Origin: Streptomyces sp. 6-11-2
GTDB lineage: Bacteria > Actinomycetota > Actinomycetes > Streptomycetales > Streptomycetaceae
NCBI RefSeq assembly: GCF_006540305.1
Contig: NZ_BJOR01000001.1
Location: forward strand, 1,860,001-1,924,000
Direction of reading: 5' to 3'
DNA: 64,000 bases
Position 1 is the first letter of the stretch, and each line of letters starts with the position of its first letter. The notes below the pieces were generated by a model. The model did not search any database, was not told where the DNA came from, and saw only the letters and a list, made by a program, of their open reading frames with translations. The position numbers were made by a program, and so were the translations under genes. Shown one piece after another: positions 29,031 to 38,996 of the stretch.

Positions 29031-30041
29031 TCAGCGGCTTCCCGTGGCCGTCGTCGGGGTGCCCGTACCGGCCGCGGCCTTCGCGGCCCGCCTGCGCCGC
29101 CACAGCGCCACCGGCACGACCGCGGTCAGGGCCACGCCCTGGGGGGCCACCGTCAGGGCACCCGCCGCAGAGGAGTGATCGTTGATGCCCTGCTGGTCGA
29201 AGGTCTCCGGGACCGGCAGCGTGCCCCAGCGGTTGATCGGCCAGGCCTTGACGATGGCACGGCCGACGACGTCCTTGACCGGGACCATGCCGTGGTTCTT
29301 GTCGGTCTGGTTGTAACGCGAGTCCCGGGAGTTCTGCCGGTGGTCGCCCATCACCCAGATGTAGCCCTGGGGCACGTGCACCGTGAACTGGCCGCCCTGG
29401 TCGTCGACGCTGCACGGCGTGTTGCCCGGGTAGACGTACGGCTCGTACAGCGGCTTGCCGTTGACCGTCAGCGGGCCGGTGTTCTTGCACTCGACGGTGT
29501 CGCCGCCCACGCCGACGACGCGCTTGATGAGGTCCTTCTCCTCCGCGGACGGCATCAGGCCGATCCAGCTGAGCACCGTCTGCAGCGCGTTCGGGCTGGC
29601 CGCCGGCTCGCCCGCCAGCCAGTCGTCCGGGTCGTGGAAGACGACGACCTCGCCGCGCTCGGGCTCGGAGCCGAACCACGGGGTCAGCTTGTCGACCAGG
29701 ACACGGTCGCCCCGCTGAAGGGTGTTCTGCATCGAGTCCGAGGGAATCGAGAACGCCTGTACGAGGAAGGTCTTGATCAGCAGCGCCAGCACCAGCGCGA
29801 TAACGATCAGGATGGGCAGCTCTTTCCAGAAGGAGCGGGGCTTCCTCGCCTCGGGGGTGCTGCCCCCGCTCCCCTGGTCACCGCTGTGGTTGTGCTCCGT
29901 CACCGTGCCGTCCTCGGCTGTCTCGCTCTCACTCCCGGAGGTCACGGCGCTGCGCGCAGCGGGGTCCGCCGCTCCCTCGGGGTGTCCGCGGTGCTCCTCG
30001 CCGTCGTGTCCGGACCGTGCGCCAACCGCCACATCCCCCAC
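29031..30041 (-). CDS. sipY: Type I signal peptidase (SipY-like)
   Basis: 336 residues from a GTG at 30039-30041 with GAGGAG upstream. A hydrophilic N terminus of about 70 residues precedes one membrane segment, the catalytic Ser (IPSDSMQNTL), the catalytic Lys (LIKRVVGVGGD) and the GDHRQNSRDSR box. A C-terminal membrane segment and a basic tail follow. The start lies 113 bases inside the sipX frame. A later GTG at 29901-29903, preceded by GAGG, would avoid the overlap. Confidence 0.9.
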   Translation of the reverse strand: MGDVAVGARSGHDGEEHRGHPEGAADPAARSAVTSGSESETAEDGTVTEHNHSGDQGSGGSTPEARKPRSFWKELPILIVIALVLALLIKTFLVQAFSIPSDSMQNTLQRGDRVLVDKLTPWFGSEPERGEVVVFHDPDDWLAGEPAASPNALQTVLSWIGLMPSAEEKDLIKRVVGVGGDTVECKNTGPLTVNGKPLYEPYVYPGNTPCSVDDQGGQFTVHVPQGYIWVMGDHRQNSRDSRYNQTDKNHGMVPVKDVVGRAIVKAWPINRWGTLPVPETFDQQGINDHSSAAGALTVAPQGVALTAVVPVALWRRRRAAKAAAGTGTPTTATGSR

Positions 30042-31035
30042 GCCAACTCCTCACTCCGTGCCGCCGCCTGCCCCGTGCGCGGCGCAGGCCCACCACTCCC
30101 ATAACGAGCGGGAGTTCCGCAGGGCTCGGGAGTCGAACCGATCCGTTCGGATCGTCTGGTACAACCCTATGCGACAGGCGGGGAGCGGCGGTCGACCCAG
30201 CCGCCGCGTCGGGCACCGAAGAAAAGGTTTTCGGCTCCTTCAGCATGGTCCAGTGGCCGACGGGCCAGCCGATGACCATGGCCCGCCCCACCACCGAGTT
30301 CTCCGAGACGGTTCCGCCGTACGGGGTTTCCTGGTGGGCGCGCGAGTCGGCGGAGTTGGCCCGGTGGTCGCCCATCACCCACAGTCGGCCCCGGGGGACG
30401 GTGATGTCGAACTGGGTGTTGGAGGGGGCGTTGTCCGGATACAGGTAGTCGCCCTCGTTCAGGGGAGCGCCGTTGACGGTCACCCTGCCCTGCGTGTCGC
30501 AGCACTTGACGTGGTCACCACCGACGCCGACGACCCGTTTGATGAGGTCCTTCTCGTCGTCGGAAGGCAGCAGGCCGATGAAGGTGAGACCCTGCTTGAC
30601 CTGCTTGACCCCGACGGGGTCGTCCTTCTGGGCGGTCTGCTCGCCGGCCAGCCAGCCGCCCGGGTCGTGGAAGACGACGACGTCGCCGCGCTGCGGCTTG
30701 GCACCGAACCACGGGGTGAACTTGTCGACCAGGACCCGGTCGCCGATCTGGATCGTCTGCTCCATGGAGCCCGACGGGATCACGAAGGCCTGCACGAGGA
30801 AGGTCTTCAGCACCAGGGCTATGAGCACGGCGACGCCGACGAGGAGCGGTATCTCCCGGACCGCGGAGCGCCTGCGCCGCCGCTTGACCTTGCGTTGCAG
30901 CTTGCGCCGCTCGGCGCGGGTGCGGCCGCCGGCCGGACCCGCGGTGCGCCGCGCCCCGGTGGGCAGGAGGTTGTCGGCGGCGTTGGCGGAGACGCCGCGC
31001 GGTCGGCCGCGGCTACCCATGGCTGCCGCCCGCAT
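29929..31035 (-). CDS. sipX: Type I signal peptidase (SipX-like) with extended tail
   Basis: 368 residues from 31035, or 363 from the ATG at 31018-31020. A basic N terminus is followed by one membrane segment, the catalytic Ser (IPSGSMEQTI), the catalytic Lys (LIKRVVGVGGD) and the MGDHRANSADSR box. The last roughly 60 residues are Arg/Gly-rich and run through the start of sipY in another frame, so the natural C terminus may be shorter in relatives. The gene also overlaps the end of sipW. Confidence 0.88.
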   Translation of the reverse strand: MRAAAMGSRGRPRGVSANAADNLLPTGARRTAGPAGGRTRAERRKLQRKVKRRRRRSAVREIPLLVGVAVLIALVLKTFLVQAFVIPSGSMEQTIQIGDRVLVDKFTPWFGAKPQRGDVVVFHDPGGWLAGEQTAQKDDPVGVKQVKQGLTFIGLLPSDDEKDLIKRVVGVGGDHVKCCDTQGRVTVNGAPLNEGDYLYPDNAPSNTQFDITVPRGRLWVMGDHRANSADSRAHQETPYGGTVSENSVVGRAMVIGWPVGHWTMLKEPKTFSSVPDAAAGSTAAPRLSHRVVPDDPNGSVRLPSPAELPLVMGVVGLRRARGRRRHGVRSWRGGCGGWRTVRTRRRGAPRTPRGSGGPRCAQRRDLRE

Positions 31036-31744
31036 GGCCGGCGGCGGGCACGCGCGCGTAGGCGTCCGGCCGGTGCAGGTGGGTCCGGTGGCCGAAGGGC
31101 CAGACGATCCAGTCGGCCCGGCCGATCACGTCGCCGACCGGGATCATGCCGCCGCCCGGCGAGCCCAGATGGTCGCGGGAGTCGCTGGAGTCGCCCCGGT
31201 GGTCGCCCAGGACGAACAGGGTGCCCTCGGGCACGACGACGTCGAAGGGCACGGCCGAGGGGCTGTCACCGGGGTAGAGGAACGTCGACTCGTCGACCGA
31301 CCGGCCGTTCACCTGGATCCTGCCCTCCTTGTCACAGCAGACCACATGGTCTCCGCCTACACCCACAACGCGTTTGATGTAGTCGCCGTCCCCGAAGTAC
31401 CCGGTGCCGTCGAACACGACGACATCGCCGCGCCGCGGCACGGCTCCGAAACGGTACGCCAACTTGTTTACGGCGACGCGGTCCCCGATCCTCAATCCCG
31501 GCTCCATGGATCCGCTCGGAATCTCGAACGGCTGCATCACGAACGTGTTGAGGAGCAGCAGGAAGGTCAGGCCGCTCAGCGCGGTCAGGGTGATCCTCCC
31601 GCCGGGAAGCCACTCGGTGATCCGCGACATCAACGCGAAACGCGACCGTTCCTCCGGCCCCCGCGCCCCCGGGGTCTCACCGGGTTCGCCGTCACAAGGG
31701 CGGGAGGAGCGGTCGCGCTCCGTCTGCTGTGCTTCGGTGTCCAT
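31013..31744 (-). CDS. sipW: Type I signal peptidase (SipW-like)
   Basis: 243 residues. One membrane segment (about 51-68) is followed by the catalytic Ser (IPSGSMEPGL), the catalytic Lys (YIKRVVGVGGD) and the LGDHRGDSSDSRDH box. It has no clear second membrane segment. It is the first of the four signal peptidase genes and starts 46 bases after rplS, so it may be read from the ribosomal operon. From memory, S. lividans carries the same sipWXYZ cluster. Confidence 0.92.
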   Translation of the reverse strand: MDTEAQQTERDRSSRPCDGEPGETPGARGPEERSRFALMSRITEWLPGGRITLTALSGLTFLLLLNTFVMQPFEIPSGSMEPGLRIGDRVAVNKLAYRFGAVPRRGDVVVFDGTGYFGDGDYIKRVVGVGGDHVVCCDKEGRIQVNGRSVDESTFLYPGDSPSAVPFDVVVPEGTLFVLGDHRGDSSDSRDHLGSPGGGMIPVGDVIGRADWIVWPFGHRTHLHRPDAYARVPAAGHAGGSHG

Positions 31745-31789
31745 CGGGGCCGAATGTTATCCGGCCCCGCCATGGACTCCGGGAGGCGC

Positions 31790-32140
31790 TCAGTTCTCGC
31801 GCTTCTCCTTGATCTTCGCGGCCTTGCCGCGCAGCTCGCGCAGGTAGTACAGCTTGGCGCGGCGCACGTCACCCTTGGTGACGAGCTCGATCTTCTCGAC
31901 GATCGGGGTGTGCACCGGGAAGGTGCGCTCGACGCCGACGGAGAAGGAGACCTTGCGGACCGTGAAGGTCTCGCGCACGCCGGAGCCCTGGCGACGGATC
32001 ACCACGCCCTTGAACTGCTGCACACGGGAGCGGTTGCCCTCGATGACGCGGACGTGGACGTTGACGGTGTCGCCCGGGCGGAAGGCCGGGACGTCCTCGC
32101 GCAGCGACGCGGCGTCGACGAAGTCGAGCAGGTGAGACAT
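31790..32140 (-). CDS. rplS: 50S ribosomal protein L19
   Basis: 116 residues from the ATG at 32138-32140; nine extra codons upstream are not needed. It has [16 protein letters not shown], the [10 protein letters not shown] region and the basic [18 protein letters not shown] end. It sits at the 30S-50S interface. It is the last gene of the rpsP-khpA-rimM-trmD-rplS cluster, the standard bacterial order. Confidence 0.98.
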   Translation of the reverse strand: MSHLLDFVDAASLREDVPAFRPGDTVNVHVRVIEGNRSRVQQFKGVVIRRQGSGVRETFTVRKVSFSVGVERTFPVHTPIVEKIELVTKGDVRRAKLYYLRELRGKAAKIKEKREN

Positions 32141-32275
32141 TTCGTCTGCTTTCTTCGTTGATGCCACAGGTCATCAACGGAAACTAGATGTACGGAGTTG
32201 GTGCTGCACGGGTCGGGACGGGCGTCGTGTCCCCCTGCGGCAGGGGCGCACGCCGGACCGGCGCACAACAGCGCT

Positions 32276-33109
32276 CTATTCTTCCACGCCATCGGTCCTG
32301 CGCCAAAATCGGCCGTGTGCCTCACCCTCGGGGTCCGGCGACCAGCCCAGGATGGACAGCATCTCGCGGTCCTTCTTGTCGAAGGCCTTCGGATCGCAGC
32401 GCTCGACGAGGTCGGGCCGGTGGGCCGTCGTGCGCCGCAGGGCCTCGTCGCGGCGCCAGCGGGCGATCTTCCCGTGGTGGCCGCTGAGCAGCACCTCGGG
32501 GATGCCGTGGCCGCGCCACTCGGGCGGCTTGGTGTAGACGGGGCCTTCCAGGAGGTTGGCCATCGTGCCGGGCGCGAAGGAGTCGTCGCGGTGCGACTCG
32601 GCGTTGCCCAGGACGCCGGGCAGCAGCCGCGCCACGGCCTCGGTGACGACCAGCACGGCCGCCTCGCCGCCGGCGAGGACGTAGTCGCCGATGGAGACCT
32701 CGTAGACGGGCATCCGGGTGGCGTACTCGTCCATCACCCGACGGTCGATGCCCTCGTAGCGGGCCGGCGTGAAGATCAGCCAGGGGCGCTCGGAGAGCTC
32801 CACGGCGAGTTCCTGGGTGAAGGGGCGGCCACTGGGCGTCGGGACGATGAGCGCGGGCGCGTGCGAGCCGGTCTCGTAGCCGTCGGCGAGGACCGTGTCC
32901 AGGGCATCGCCCCAGGGCTCGGTCTTCATGACCATGCCGGGGCCGCCGCCGTAGGGCGTGTCGTCGACCGTGTGGTGGCGGTCGTACGTCCAGCCGCGCA
33001 GATCGTGGACGTGCACGTTCAGCTGTCCACGCGCGCGTGCCTTGCCGACCAGGGAGACGTTCAGGGGGTCCAGGTACTCGGGGAAGATCGTGACGACGTC
33101 GAGCCGCAT
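32276..33109 (-). CDS. trmD: tRNA (guanine-N1)-methyltransferase
   Basis: 277 residues. The trefoil-knot SPOUT fold is shown by DDTPYGGGPGMVM, FTPARYEGIDRRV and SIGDYVLAGGEAA. It methylates G37 next to the anticodon in tRNAs that read CNN codons and prevents +1 frameshifts. The start overlaps the rimM stop by one base (TGATG). Confidence 0.97.
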   Translation of the reverse strand: MRLDVVTIFPEYLDPLNVSLVGKARARGQLNVHVHDLRGWTYDRHHTVDDTPYGGGPGMVMKTEPWGDALDTVLADGYETGSHAPALIVPTPSGRPFTQELAVELSERPWLIFTPARYEGIDRRVMDEYATRMPVYEVSIGDYVLAGGEAAVLVVTEAVARLLPGVLGNAESHRDDSFAPGTMANLLEGPVYTKPPEWRGHGIPEVLLSGHHGKIARWRRDEALRRTTAHRPDLVERCDPKAFDKKDREMLSILGWSPDPEGEAHGRFWRRTDGVEE

Positions 33110-33687
33110 CAGGACTCGTCCTCCGCGGATGTGTGGGAGGAGGCGCCGGGTCCGTCGGTGGCCTCGTCGCGGACGTCCTGGTCGTCGATGAGGCCGGGCG
33201 GCGGGTCGACGACCGCCCGCTGCTCCTCCAGGTCGATCTCGGTGACGATCTCCCCGACGAACGGGATCATCACCTCGGTGCCGTCCGGACGCTCGACGAT
33301 CAGGAGGTCCTGGGAGGGCAGGTGGGAGATCTCGGTGATCCGGCCGACCTCCTTGCCCTCCGTGGTGACGACGTCGAGGTCCATCAGTTGGTGGTCGTAG
33401 TACTCGTCCTCGCCCTCGGGAAGCTCCTCCGGGTCGATCTCGGCGATCAGGAGGATGTTGCGCAGGGCCTCGGCGGCGGTGCGGTCGCGCACGCCCTCGA
33501 AGCGCAGCAGGAGGCGGCCGCTGTGGACGCGGCCCGTCTCGATGGTCAGCGGGCCGGCGGACGCCGGGTCGGTGGCCAGGACGGCGCCGGGGGCGAGCCG
33601 CAGTTCGGGCTCGTCGGTACGTACCTCCACGGTGACCTCGCCCTTGATGCCGTGGGCGCGGCCGATCCGTGCGACTACCAGCTGCAC
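33109..33687 (-). CDS. rimM: 16S rRNA processing protein RimM
   Basis: 192 residues. The N-terminal RimM domain has [12 protein letters not shown], and a PRC-barrel follows with [14 protein letters not shown] and [10 protein letters not shown] segments. It assists assembly of the 30S head with S19. A Ser/Asp-rich tail of about 25 residues is extra. It is coupled to trmD. Confidence 0.96.
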   Translation of the reverse strand: MQLVVARIGRAHGIKGEVTVEVRTDEPELRLAPGAVLATDPASAGPLTIETGRVHSGRLLLRFEGVRDRTAAEALRNILLIAEIDPEELPEGEDEYYDHQLMDLDVVTTEGKEVGRITEISHLPSQDLLIVERPDGTEVMIPFVGEIVTEIDLEEQRAVVDPPPGLIDDQDVRDEATDGPGASSHTSAEDES

Positions 33688-33798
33688 GTGGAAGATCTCC
33701 TGTCGGAAGTCTGAACGCGAGCCGCCGGGCGGCTCATACGACTACGGGCCGGGGACGGCCCAGCGGCCCTCCCCGGCCCGAGCCGGTTGCGAAAAGCG

Positions 33799-34038
33799 TC
33801 AGCGGACGTGGTCCACGTCGACGAGGTCGACACGGACACCGCGGCCGCCGATGGCGCCCACGACGGTGCGCAGGGCGCGTGCGGTACGACCGTTGCGGCC
33901 GATCACCTTGCCCAGGTCGTCCGGGTGCACCCGGACCTCGAGCACGCGTCCGCGGCGCAGGTCGCGCGAGGCGACCTGCACATCGTCAGGGTTGTCGACG
34001 ATGCCCTTCACGAGGTGCTCAAGCGCCTCCTCGATCAT
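33799..34038 (-). CDS. khpA: KH-domain RNA-binding protein KhpA
   Basis: 79 residues with a single KH domain. The GxxG loop reads VIGRNGRTARAL near residue 45. It is a small RNA chaperone found between rpsP and rimM in most Gram-positive bacteria. It starts 5 bases after rpsP. Confidence 0.95.
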   Translation of the reverse strand: MIEEALEHLVKGIVDNPDDVQVASRDLRRGRVLEVRVHPDDLGKVIGRNGRTARALRTVVGAIGGRGVRVDLVDVDHVR

Positions 34039-34043
34039 GCTGC

Positions 34044-34472
34044 TCAGGCCTCGGTCGACTCAGCCGAAGAAGACTCGGCGGCGGCCTCGTCCTTCTTCTC
34101 AGCCTTCTTCTTCTGGGTGATGGCCTCACCCTTGTTCTCGTCGTCACCACCGATGGCCTCGAACGACGGGCGCGTGGCCTTCTCGGCCGGCTGGAGCAGC
34201 GGCGCGGGGGCGGGCTCGCCCTTGAACTTCTGCCAGTCGCCGGTCTTCTTCAGGATGGCGAGCACGGGCTCGGTCGGCTGGGCGCCGACGGAGAGCCAGT
34301 ACGCCACACGCTCGGCGTTGACCTCGATGCGCGAGGGGTTCTGCACCGGGTGGTACAGACCGATCTCCTCGATGGCCCGGCCGTCACGGCGGGTACGGGA
34401 GTCGGCGACGACGATGCGGTAGTGAGGCGAACGGATCTTGCCCAGACGCTTCAGCTTGATCTTGACTGCCAC
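34044..34472 (-). CDS. rpsP: 30S ribosomal protein S16
   Basis: 142 residues. The conserved S16 part occupies about residues 1-85 ([18 protein letters not shown], the EEIGLYHP segment). The C-terminal extension of about 55 residues is rich in Ala, Glu, Lys and Ser, as in other Streptomyces. It is the first gene of the rpsP-khpA-rimM-trmD-rplS cluster. Confidence 0.98.
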   Translation of the reverse strand: MAVKIKLKRLGKIRSPHYRIVVADSRTRRDGRAIEEIGLYHPVQNPSRIEVNAERVAYWLSVGAQPTEPVLAILKKTGDWQKFKGEPAPAPLLQPAEKATRPSFEAIGGDDENKGEAITQKKKAEKKDEAAAESSSAESTEA

Positions 34473-34725
34473 GGGAGTGGGTTCTCCTGGATTTGACGTG
34501 GTTGGGCACGGCGGAGATGCCGCGTGGGGTTGCGGTACCCGAGTGCCCGACGGACGCGTCAGCCGGAGGAGAGAGGGGTCCTGTGCGGCTGTCGAGTACA
34601 GCTAGCCATTGTGCCACACCTGGCAGGCGTCCCTCCGCGGAGGGTGCGGGGGCCGCCCCCGGGCACGACGGAGCCACACCCGGCGCTCCGGGTGCCGTGG
34701 ATGCGAGCGCCTGCCCGCGCCGGCG
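34473..34725. other. Upstream region of rpsP
   Basis: About 250 bases between rpsP and the terminator of the next gene. It should hold the rpsP promoter and leader; I could not identify convincing -35 and -10 boxes, and no ORF with coding character is present. Confidence 0.4.
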
Positions 34726-34753
34726 GGGGTGCCGCCGCGTACGGCGGCACCCC
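34726..34753 (-). terminator. Terminator after the zincin-like gene
   Basis: A perfect 12-bp stem (34726-34737 with 34742-34753) and a CGTA tetraloop, 58 bases after the stop of the 34812-35408 gene. Confidence 0.7.
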
Positions 34754-34811
34754 GCGCACCAGTCCTGCCGCTCATCCGGCACCCACGAGATGCCGGTACG
34801 CGGTGAGCCGG

Positions 34812-35408
34812 TCAGCCGGCCGCCGCGCCCACCGGCTCCGGGATCCTGAACGGCTTGCCGCAGCCGCCGCACATGATCGGGGCCTGGGCCAGGACCGAGG
34901 GGACGACCCGCACATTGCGACCGCAGTCGCAGACCGCCTTGACCCTGACCCCGCCGCCGGACGAGCCGTGGCGGGCGGCCGGTCCGCGGAAGGAACGGCC
35001 GGTGTCGGCGGAGGTGGCGACCGAGTGGGCCTTCAGCGCACGCTGGAGACGCTCGATCGTCGGGCGGTAGCGCCGCTTCGCCTCGGGGCTGAGCGTGACC
35101 AGCGAGAAGCCACTGCTCGGGTGCGGCTCCTCGGGGTGATCCAGGCCCAGCTCCTCGGAGATCGCGAGGAACCTGCGGTTGTGGTAGCGGCCCGCACGGG
35201 ACGTGTCGCGTACGCCGCGCGCGGCGGCGACGCCATGGACTGCTTCGTGAAGCAGTCGCTCGAAGGAGAGTTCGTGTCCGCACGCGGACGACGACTCGCC
35301 GATCAGGGACTCGGGCGCGGCAAGATCCGGCAGCTCGGGGTGGTACCGCTGAATGTCGGCCCACGCCTGCGCCAGCTCTGCGGCGAGAACAGGTGGTGTC
35401 GTGCTCAC
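34812..35408 (-). CDS. SprT-like zincin with C-terminal zinc ribbon
   Basis: 198 residues. An HEAVH zinc-protease motif at residues 54-58 lies in a helix (FERLLHEAVHGVAA), and a later RYHNRRF supplies another His at residue 76. The C-terminal end carries a Cys-x-Cys (159, 161) and a Cys-x2-Cys (179, 182) pair, a probable zinc ribbon. This combination resembles SprT-like proteins, which degrade or bind DNA-linked proteins, but similarity to that family is inferred from motifs only. It lies upstream of rpsP and is separated from it by a terminator. Confidence 0.8.
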   Translation of the reverse strand: MSTTPPVLAAELAQAWADIQRYHPELPDLAAPESLIGESSSACGHELSFERLLHEAVHGVAAARGVRDTSRAGRYHNRRFLAISEELGLDHPEEPHPSSGFSLVTLSPEAKRRYRPTIERLQRALKAHSVATSADTGRSFRGPAARHGSSGGGVRVKAVCDCGRNVRVVPSVLAQAPIMCGGCGKPFRIPEPVGAAAG

Positions 35409-35950
35409 GTAATGACAACGAGCCGGAGGGCCGCTGTGTTCCTATTCCGGGGCATCCCAAATAATTTGCACGTACCCGTCAGTCGTCGCTGATGCGTCCT
35501 GACGAGGGCGGGTGCGCTGATCTGCGGAGAAGCCGCACAGCTCCACCCAAGGTGGTGCGCAAAGGGAGTACGCGCCGGCGCGTATGCCCCTCGCGCACGC
35601 GGGGGGCATCGGGATCGCGCCACGCGCAAGAGGCGTTTCGGCCGCATCCCGGCCGGGGACCCTCATCCCGGTCAGCGTCCGCGACGCCCGCGAGGTTACC
35701 CGGTGCGCCTCCGGCGTCCGGCACCGGCCCACAGGACAAGCCGACTTCCGGCCACGTCGATCTCGGATCCAGGTTGCCGGGATGTGAAATCCCGGCCCGC
35801 ACCGTCACAGGACACAAACAGGGCCCCGCGCCCCCTGGACGCGAGGAAGGGCTCGGAGTTACCTGGCATACGGGGGAAGTGGGAGCGTACGGCACGGGGG
35901 CCACGGAACCGGGCACAGCGACAGCACTCGGCGGATTGGGGCGCCTATCC
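35409..35950. other. Long divergent intergenic region
   Basis: About 540 bases between the divergent zincin-like gene and the methyltransferase gene. It contains an A+T-rich patch (AAATAATTTG near 35458) likely to belong to the minus-strand promoter, and the hairpin-forming run around 35580-35615. The plus-strand frame is open across it but lacks a good start before 35951. No RNA gene was recognised. Confidence 0.5.
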
Positions 35951-36820
35951 ATGACACCTGCGCTCGTGCGGCAGCACGTACGGCACACGGCAACAGTGCC
36001 CGACGCGGAGTCACGCGCACGCGCGCGTGACTGGTCCGAGATCCAGGAGCGGATGCTGGTCCCGCTCTACGAGGCCGTCTACGCGCGACTGGACGTGGGC
36101 TCCCGCACACGGCTGCTGGCCCTCGGCTGCGGCTCCGGACTCGCCCTGCTCCTGGCCGCGGCCAGAGGCGCGACGGTCACCGGTGTCGACTCCTCCTGCC
36201 CCGAGCGGCTCGCCCTCGCCCGCAGGCGGCTGCTGCCGGAACCGGGGGACACACGCGCGCGTGCGACCGCCCGGATCGTCGACGGATCACCGCGGGACGC
36301 CGCTGCCCCCGACAGCCCCGCGTACACCCTCGTGACCGCCTTCGAGCCGATCGGCTGCACGGTCGGCTGCCTCGCGGGCGACTCGGAGGAGCCGGCCGGT
36401 CTGCTCGCCGCCGCGACACCGCTCGCCGAGAGGGGGGCGCCCGTGGTCCTGACCGGCTGGGGACCGCCGGAGCGCTGCGCGACCTCGTCCGTGCTGCGGG
36501 TGGCGACCAAGCTCGCCGATCCGCTGCGCAGCCCCGGCAACCGGCGCCCCACCCCGCGCGACGACCTGGAGGAGGTGGCCCGGCGCGCCGGTCTGCGGCC
36601 GGACGGCTCCGGCCGCGTCGCCTGCCCCTTCGGGTACGCCGACCTCGACAGCGCGGTACGCGGACTGCTCTCCACGGGGCTGTTCGACGCGGCCGTCGCC
36701 GCCACCGACCGGAACCAGGTCGACAAGGAACTCGCCGAGGCCCTGCTCGCACACCAGCGGCCGGACGGCACCGTGTGGATGCCCAACGTCTTCCGGTACC
36801 TGATCGCACGGACCCCCTGA
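35951..36820 (+). CDS. SAM-dependent methyltransferase-fold protein
   Basis: 289 residues from the ATG at 35951; the frame is open upstream, but no start there has a better site. The SAM-binding motif I reads LLALGCGSGLALL, and TGVDSSCPERL follows as motif II. The C-terminal part is a long helical region. No acceptor-specific motif is seen, so the substrate is unknown. It converges on the ftsH-like gene. Third-position G/C is as in the neighbours. Confidence 0.8.
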   Translation: MTPALVRQHVRHTATVPDAESRARARDWSEIQERMLVPLYEAVYARLDVGSRTRLLALGCGSGLALLLAAARGATVTGVDSSCPERLALARRRLLPEPGDTRARATARIVDGSPRDAAAPDSPAYTLVTAFEPIGCTVGCLAGDSEEPAGLLAAATPLAERGAPVVLTGWGPPERCATSSVLRVATKLADPLRSPGNRRPTPRDDLEEVARRAGLRPDGSGRVACPFGYADLDSAVRGLLSTGLFDAAVAATDRNQVDKELAEALLAHQRPDGTVWMPNVFRYLIARTP

Positions 36821-36889
36821 ATGCGGACGCCCTGAACACGACGCCCCGGACACCGGCGCCCGGACACCGGCGCCCGCAGACCCCGAACC

Positions 36890-38840
<1,951 letters not shown>

Positions 38841-38878
38841 ATCTGGACGTTACGGCACATGGCGTACACCGGCACGCG

Positions 38879-38912
38879 CTGAGGGCGCCCTTCCGTGGAA
38901 GGGCGCCCTCAG
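38879..38912 (-). terminator. Terminator after ffh
   Basis: A 15-16-bp almost loopless inverted repeat (38879-38894 with 38897-38912), CTGAGGGCGCCCTTCC and its complement. It lies 85 bases after the ffh stop and before the ftsH-like gene. Confidence 0.8.
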
Positions 38913-38996
38913 CGCCGTCCAGACGCCGTACGGGTGACACGCGCGTCCCGTACGACGCTCGGGGTGGGCCTCAGCCCATGAACTCCCCGGCGGGCC

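Noticed and set aside
30100..30140. tRNA-like T-arm sequence (GGTTCGACTCCC on the minus strand)
   Set aside because: It lies inside sipX. The expected 5-bp T stem does not pair, and no acceptor stem or anticodon arm is found.
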